Positions 29,486 through 32,437 of a DNA stretch of 32,437 nt are shown here, one piece after another. The stretch is from positions 1 to 32,437 of IMG/VR virus record IMGVR_UViG_3300025645_000268. One strand, given 5' to 3'. The DNA comes from a virus. The notes beneath the pieces are model-generated. The model had not been told where the DNA came from and did no database searches. It saw nothing but the letters and a program-made list of their open reading frames with translations. Position 1 is the stretch's first letter. Each line of letters begins with the position of its first letter. The position numbers and the translations under genes are program-made.

Positions 29486-29627
29486 TAAAATCGAGAAACT
29501 GACAAGACGTGAGCGTATTGCACTTTGGTTTATCATCCTTGCTTTGGATACCATTGGCGCATTCAAATACAAGCACGAGTGGGAAAAGATTAGTGAGGAC
29601 TTGAGAAAGGAGCTTCGTGATGAGTGA
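29478..29627 (+). CDS. 49-aa protein with one hydrophobic helix
   Basis: ATG 29478 (GAAAGGACAAGACG upstream) to TGA 29627 encodes 49 residues: MSDKIEKLTRRERIALWFII, LALDTIGAFKYKHEWEKISE, DLRKELRDE. The stretch ALWFIILALDTIGAF could be a short TM helix or an amphipathic core. Basic before and acidic-basic after. It overlaps protein C and the next gene. Unknown. Confidence 0.5.
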   Translation: MSDKIEKLTRRERIALWFIILALDTIGAFKYKHEWEKISEDLRKELRDE

Positions 29628-29880
29628 TGATTTGGTGAAGCGACTGGCTAGTTTACACAAGCAAGCTACAGTTGAGCGTAGTCATTTCTATGTAGGAGGG
29701 TGTGCGAAGGACGCCATACACCGCATCGAGGAGCTGGAGGCCGAGAATAAAACCCTGCGGTCTATGGTTGCGGACGTGATAGCCGACACGGGCGATGACC
29801 CTGAGATAATGGCGGCATCACGGGCAGAGTGGGCGGCACGGGCGCTTGCGGCGTTCGGTGTACAGGGAGGGGATACATGA
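29620..29880 (+). CDS. 86-aa coiled-coil protein, G+C-rich
   Basis: ATG 29620 is used instead of an in-frame GTG at 29617. The 86 residues are MSDDLVKRLASLHKQATVER, AKDAIHRIEELEAENKTLRS and a C-terminal Ala-rich helix (AEWAARALAAFG). The IEELEAENKTLR part is a leucine-zipper-like coil found in many phage proteins of the Ea22/lambda type. Base composition is visibly richer in G+C than the genes before. Stop overlaps the next ATG. Confidence 0.55.
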   Translation: MSDDLVKRLASLHKQATVERSHFYVGGCAKDAIHRIEELEAENKTLRSMVADVIADTGDDPEIMAASRAEWAARALAAFGVQGGDT

Positions 29881-30104
29881 GCGACATAATCAACCCGCAG
29901 GACGTACACATCCGCGTCATAGACCAGCGTATAGGCATGGGTATCGGCGGGCTGGATACCGTCGTTCGCATATTTCACAAGCCATCCGGCATCATTGTTG
30001 AAGTGCCGCGAATAACGGAGATGCAACACTATGACCGCGAGATTGCAATGCAGATGATTGAGACAGCATTGACGCACCCGAAGTACAGGGGAGGGGAGAC
30101 ATGA
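29877..30104 (+). CDS. Release-factor-domain-like mini-protein (no GGQ)
   Basis: ATG 29877 starts in the previous stop. The protein has 75 residues: MSDIINPQDVHIRVIDQRIG, MGIGGLDTVVRIFHKPSGII, VEVPRITEMQHYDREIAMQM. It looks like the core of class-I release factors and ArfB-like rescue proteins, where GGQxxNxxxxxVRxxHxPTGIxVxCxxxRSQxxNRExAM is found. Here GGQ is missing (MGIGGLD stands at the place), but VRIFHKPSGIIVEV and YDREIAMQMIE follow. Similar short proteins occur in phages. It may bind ribosomes without hydrolysing the peptide bond. Confidence 0.5.
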   Translation: MSDIINPQDVHIRVIDQRIGMGIGGLDTVVRIFHKPSGIIVEVPRITEMQHYDREIAMQMIETALTHPKYRGGET

Positions 30105-30283
30105 GGGATAGACCAATTAGCGATAACCCATCGGGAATGTACTGCCCATCTTGTCGGGCTGTAGGTCTATCGCATTGCAGTGACCCCAAGCATTGCGGCG
30201 GTATGCAGCCTATGGCCCCGACTTTTCCAAAGGAGGATGCCAAACGTATCCTCGCAGAACTGAAAGGACAATACGATGGGTAA
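30101..30283 (+). CDS. 60-aa Cys-rich protein, zinc-ribbon candidate
   Basis: The 60 residues MRDRPISDNPSGMYCPSCRA, VGLSHCSDPKHCGGMQPMAP, TFPKEDAKRILAELKGQYDG contain CPSC (15-18), C26 and C32 in a short zinc-knuckle-like arrangement. A C-terminal helix follows. It starts in the previous stop (ATGA) and its end overlaps the next gene by 8 bp. Still in the G+C-rich stretch. Function unknown. Confidence 0.5.
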   Translation: MRDRPISDNPSGMYCPSCRAVGLSHCSDPKHCGGMQPMAPTFPKEDAKRILAELKGQYDG

Positions 30284-30608
30284 CTTCTATCGCCCAGACA
30301 ACTGGGTAGTCATTAAGCTTGATGACGGTAATGACCCTCACTATCGTGTACTGGCAGGTTGGTCAGGCGGTTATCTTGACGGTAACTCTTGGCGTATGAA
30401 CAGCGGTATCACTGAAGTAAATGAGACAGATGATTACTATTATTTCAAGGGTTCTAGTGGGTCTGAATATCGTTGCGGTAAAGGCTCTTACATGCTAAGG
30501 ATGAACACTGCTGGTACTTGGGCACGACTTCAAGAGCTGCATGGCGATAAAGTTGAAATGATGCCAGAAGATACTGACTGGTCTAACATGGATTGGATTA
30601 TATCATGA
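30276..30608 (+). CDS. 110-aa beta-rich early protein
   Basis: This 110-residue protein follows AAAGGACAATACG. Its parts are MGNFYRPDNWVVIKLDDGND, PHYRVLAGWSGGYLDGNSWR, MNSGITEVNETDDYYYFKGS. The segment YRVLAGWSGGYLDGNSWRMNSGI is a recurring phage sequence in my memory (no known job), followed by SSGSEYRCGKGSYMLR. Trp/Tyr-rich beta barrel by eye. It overlaps the next gene. Confidence 0.6.
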   Translation: MGNFYRPDNWVVIKLDDGNDPHYRVLAGWSGGYLDGNSWRMNSGITEVNETDDYYYFKGSSGSEYRCGKGSYMLRMNTAGTWARLQELHGDKVEMMPEDTDWSNMDWIIS

Positions 30609-30799
30609 GTCTAAAAAGTAAATGTGATCAATATGACGTAGCAGTCAAGGAGTTGTTCAGTCTGCTTGACGCCACTGAAGAAACTGACGAAGGTAGAGTA
30701 CACCGTCCAGTTCAAATAGTTTGTGTCTGTAGTGATATGTTGATCAAACTTGAGAACGTCTTGGCTACATTAAAAAGCACGATGGAGGATAAAGGATGA
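30605..30799 (+). CDS. 64-aa helical protein
   Basis: ATG 30605 overlaps the previous stop. The 64 residues are MSLKSKCDQYDVAVKELFSL, LDATEETDEGRVHRPVQIVC, VCSDMLIKLENVLATLKSTM. Two helices joined by a short strand-like VQIVCVC. Unknown function. GAGGATAAAGG at its end is the ribosome site for the next gene. Confidence 0.5.
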   Translation: MSLKSKCDQYDVAVKELFSLLDATEETDEGRVHRPVQIVCVCSDMLIKLENVLATLKSTMEDKG

Positions 30800-30963
30800 A
30801 GTTTACACACCAACACAGTGACGGCACAAAGATTGAAATGGAAATGGCAGAACATGCGTCTATGGATGCTGTTCTCGAAGAGTTTCAAAACTTTCTTCGT
30901 GCCTGTGGATTCGTAATTGAATACAACAGTGTATTAGATATTGTAGGTATGGATCAAGGATAA
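30796..30963 (+). CDS. 55-aa conserved phage protein
   Basis: ATG 30796 to TAA 30963 encodes 55 residues: MKFTHQHSDGTKIEMEMAEH, ASMDAVLEEFQNFLRACGFV, IEYNSVLDIVGMDQG. The ASxDxVLExFxxFLRxxGFxI block is familiar from marine and T4-like phages. Strand-helix-strand. It overlaps the gene before by 4 bp. Unknown function. Confidence 0.55.
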   Translation: MKFTHQHSDGTKIEMEMAEHASMDAVLEEFQNFLRACGFVIEYNSVLDIVGMDQG

Positions 30964-30967
30964 TACG

Positions 30968-31183
30968 ATGAGTAACTACTGGCACTACCAACTGATGTAC
31001 CGCAAAGATAAACGGTCAGGCGAGGACATGTACTCTATCCACGAGTACTTTGAGTTAGACGGGGGTTCTGGGTGGACAGATGACCCTGTGGGTGTAACAG
31101 GTAACAGCATTGAGGACGTAAAGAAGTCCCTTATACTCATGTTAAAAGACATAGATAAACACGGAGTGAAAGACTATGCCTGA
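30968..31183 (+). CDS. 71-aa conserved phage protein
   Basis: This 71-residue protein follows CAAGGATAATACG. It reads MSNYWHYQLMYRKDKRSGED, MYSIHEYFELDGGSGWTDDP, VGVTGNSIEDVKKSLILMLK. The WHYQLMYxxxxxGExxYxIHEYFxxxxxxGWTxxPVxxxGxSxEDV pattern is known to me from many phages (no function). It overlaps the next gene by 8 bp. Confidence 0.6.
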   Translation: MSNYWHYQLMYRKDKRSGEDMYSIHEYFELDGGSGWTDDPVGVTGNSIEDVKKSLILMLKDIDKHGVKDYA

Positions 31184-31367
31184 TATTAGTATGTGTAACA
31201 GCTTAACCTGTCCGCTTAAACATAAGTGTTACCGCAATCCCGCTAGTGGTACGCAGCCAAGTGAGTTTATGCAGTCTTACTTTATGCTAACGGAGGAATG
31301 GGGTGAAGACTGTAAGTATTACTGGCCAGTGAAGGGTACAATAGAAGATAAAGGAGAAACAAAATGA
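31176..31367 (+). CDS. Cys-rich 63-aa protein (CNS-CP-CYR)
   Basis: The 63 residues MPDISMCNSLTCPLKHKCYR, NPASGTQPSEFMQSYFMLTE, EWGEDCKYYWPVKGTIEDKG hold C7, C12, C18 and C46. The pattern MCxxxxCPxxxxCYRxxAxPxxxxQSYF...CxYYW is widespread in phages and probably binds a metal. It ends with AAAGGAGAAACAAAATGA, one of the recurring junction sequences. Confidence 0.6.
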   Translation: MPDISMCNSLTCPLKHKCYRNPASGTQPSEFMQSYFMLTEEWGEDCKYYWPVKGTIEDKGETK

Positions 31368-31561
31368 CTAACGAAGTAGGTACAATAAAAGTCACATCCT
31401 TGACTGAACACGGAGACGGTAGTGCTACCGTAGAGTTTGATATGGATGACACCACAGCAGCACTAGTACGAGAACTAGGACTGAAGCTCCTGATTTACTG
31501 TGGTGCCACAGGGACAAACTTGGACTATGTGTTCGAGTCAATCTTAGGAGAGACGGAATGA
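31364..31561 (+). CDS. 65-aa conserved acidic protein
   Basis: It starts in the previous stop. The 65 residues are MTNEVGTIKVTSLTEHGDGS, ATVEFDMDDTTAALVRELGL, KLLIYCGATGTNLDYVFESI. GSATVEFDMDxxTxxxLxxxGLxxLIxCGA is a block seen across phages. A strand pair followed by helix. Unknown function. Stop overlaps the next ATG. Confidence 0.6.
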   Translation: MTNEVGTIKVTSLTEHGDGSATVEFDMDDTTAALVRELGLKLLIYCGATGTNLDYVFESILGETE

Positions 31562-31689
31562 CCCAAGCTGAACAATCTACTATAGAGGAGACCTTGAGTG
31601 TGTGCGCTGACGTATCTGCACATGAAGTGGTCCAACTAATCTTAATGCGGCAGACAGAATTGGAGCAAGAGCCTGAGTATGAACAGTGA
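31558..31689 (+). CDS. 43-aa acidic peptide before the sigma factor
   Basis: ATG 31558 to TGA 31689 encodes 43 residues: MTQAEQSTIEETLSVCADVS, AHEVVQLILMRQTELEQEPE, YEQ. Acidic and helical. It overlaps the sigma-factor gene by 11 bp in another frame, so it may couple its translation; an anti-sigma role could be imagined but there is no evidence. Confidence 0.5.
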   Translation: MTQAEQSTIEETLSVCADVSAHEVVQLILMRQTELEQEPEYEQ

Positions 31690-32251
31690 ACAGATAGTTG
31701 GTATGTGTGAGAAACTGGCGTACAAGTACAACAGTGAGACGCACAGGAGCGACCTTCAGATGGAGGGTGTGTTGGTTTGCTACGAGATACTAGCAAAGGA
31801 ACCTGATGCCCATCCAGCGAAGCTCTACAGGGAGGCTAAGAGACGTATGCACGACTACTTGAACATCGACACACAACCTGTCGCTATACCTAAGCACAGT
31901 CGATCACGTAGGCTTACCCGTAACATCAACGATGATGATGCAGGGGATATGTCTAAAGAGGGGTACGACTGGCTAAAGGCTGTCCTTGGTAGCTCTGACG
32001 TACCTTACGACGAAGACTTTGGCATTAGTGACAAGGATCATGTCGTGGAATACGAAAGGAAGGAGTACGGTAATCACATCAGAAGTGTTGTAATTGAGGC
32101 ACTATCACCAACTGAATTGTGTATTGTCAGACTGAGGTATTACGAGGATATGACACAAGATGAAGCTGGTGAAGTTCTAGGGACCAACAAGATGTGGGTG
32201 TCACGACATGAAAAAGCAGCACTAAAGAAGCTAGAACGTGCGTTGCTGTAA
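31679..32251 (+). CDS. Sigma-70-like RNA polymerase sigma factor
   Basis: This 190-residue protein has an N-terminal region-2-like helix set (MCEKLAYKYNSETHRSDLQM, then EGVLVCYEILAK) and an acidic linker. The C-terminal 50 residues are a clear region 4: LSPTELCIVRLRYYEDMTQD, EAGEVLGTNKMWVSRHEKAA, LKKLERAL, with its helix-turn-helix (TQDEAGEVLGTNKMWVSRHE). It would bind host core RNA polymerase and direct it to phage promoters, most likely those of the late arm. Its gene is the last of the early block here. A group-4/ECF-like factor or phage late sigma is likely. Confidence 0.7.
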   Translation: MNSEQIVGMCEKLAYKYNSETHRSDLQMEGVLVCYEILAKEPDAHPAKLYREAKRRMHDYLNIDTQPVAIPKHSRSRRLTRNINDDDAGDMSKEGYDWLKAVLGSSDVPYDEDFGISDKDHVVEYERKEYGNHIRSVVIEALSPTELCIVRLRYYEDMTQDEAGEVLGTNKMWVSRHEKAALKKLERALL

Positions 32252-32388
32252 CAATTCGTGATGTTACTAACTTGAGAAAATGTTCCTATAAGTAAGTACA
32301 GGAGTTACGAAAGTTTGTAACTTAAGTATTGACTATGGTGTTCACTACTACTAGTTAATAAACATACGTAACAACGAAAGGATATAAT
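32252..32388. promoter_or_regulatory. Intergenic control region with AGTTAC dyad
   Basis: This 137-bp gap holds AGTTAC-N8-GTAACT (32303-32322), a dyad with 6-bp arms, then TTGACT (32329-32334), a possible -35 box with only a poor -10 (TAGTTA) at the right distance. AAAGGATATAAT serves as ribosome site for the gene at 32389. A promoter for the next (replication) block is likely but not proved. Confidence 0.4.
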
Positions 32389-32437
32389 ATGGATGATGAT
32401 GAGTACTTGGCTAAGATGTCACCAAAGAAAGCAGACT
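32389..32437 (+). CDS. Start of a further early gene, cut by the window edge
   Basis: ATG 32389 follows AAAGGATATAAT. Only 16 codons are visible: MDDDEYLAKMSPKKAD. Too short to name. From the position after primase and sigma genes, a replication protein (helicase or polymerase) could follow, which is only a guess. Confidence 0.5.
   Translation, partial: MDDDEYLAKMSPKKAD

Noticed and set aside
1-32437. tRNA genes
   Set aside because: No cloverleaf with a CCA-adjacent acceptor stem and T-loop (GGTTCAAAT-like) was seen by eye on either strand; short ones could have been missed.

Overview
The window is a contiguous piece of a tailed bacteriophage genome, or a very recent prophage. Both ends are cut inside genes. 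No bacterial housekeeping gene is present, the genes are small and densely packed, and many are joined by ATGA or TAATG overlaps. The capsid, portal, terminase and small-protein families match those of marine phages. A DUF1127-type protein and the general style suggest a marine alphaproteobacterial host, but this is inference. The gene order portal, scaffold, capsid, adaptor, long beta-rich tail protein resembles a podovirus; no tape-measure or tail-sheath gene is visible.

The left arm (1-19.35 kb, all on the minus strand) is the late module. In transcription order it starts with a small upstream protein, a lysis group (two-TM holin candidate, spanin-like protein, M15 endolysin, a small TM protein) and a run of very small, mostly Lys-rich proteins. 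Next come two virion-like small proteins, a DUF1127 protein, a Cys-rich exported peptide and a membrane protein. TerS, an HTH-like protein overlapping TerL, TerL and the portal follow. After these are a protein resembling part of phage polyvalent proteins, an internal-protein candidate, the scaffold and the major capsid protein. The arm ends with several beta-rich virion proteins, an adaptor, a long tail-hub-like protein and the N-terminal part of a fibre.

The centre (19.35-20.35 kb) is a non-coding divergent region of about 1 kb. Next to the late arm it carries a degenerate TAACTA repeat with a 16/32-bp period. It then has C/G-rich tracts with inverted repeats, and then the first early promoter area. 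This is the best candidate for an origin and/or control region.

The right arm (20.35-32.44 kb, all on the plus strand) is the early module. Its first 2.3 kb carries five copies of an 11-bp dyad, CGGACCGTCCG, three of them about 27-34 bp upstream of a start codon. The recognisable products are an HhH/glycosylase-like protein, a C5-methyltransferase-like protein, an Api92/DUF1281-like protein, a tyrosine recombinase, a TOPRIM primase, ThyX, three tandem proteins built of a 23-residue WYLNGK-type repeat, a release-factor-like mini-protein, and a sigma-70-like factor at the end. A new gene begins at the right edge behind a short intergenic region with its own dyad.

A plausible programme, by inference, is this: early genes are transcribed rightward from the central region under control of the 11-bp dyads; primase and ThyX support replication; the terminal sigma factor then redirects host RNA polymerase to the leftward late arm. 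The most unusual items are the dyad set, the phased TAACTA array, the triplicated repeat-protein genes, the release-factor-like peptide and the cluster of tiny basic proteins.
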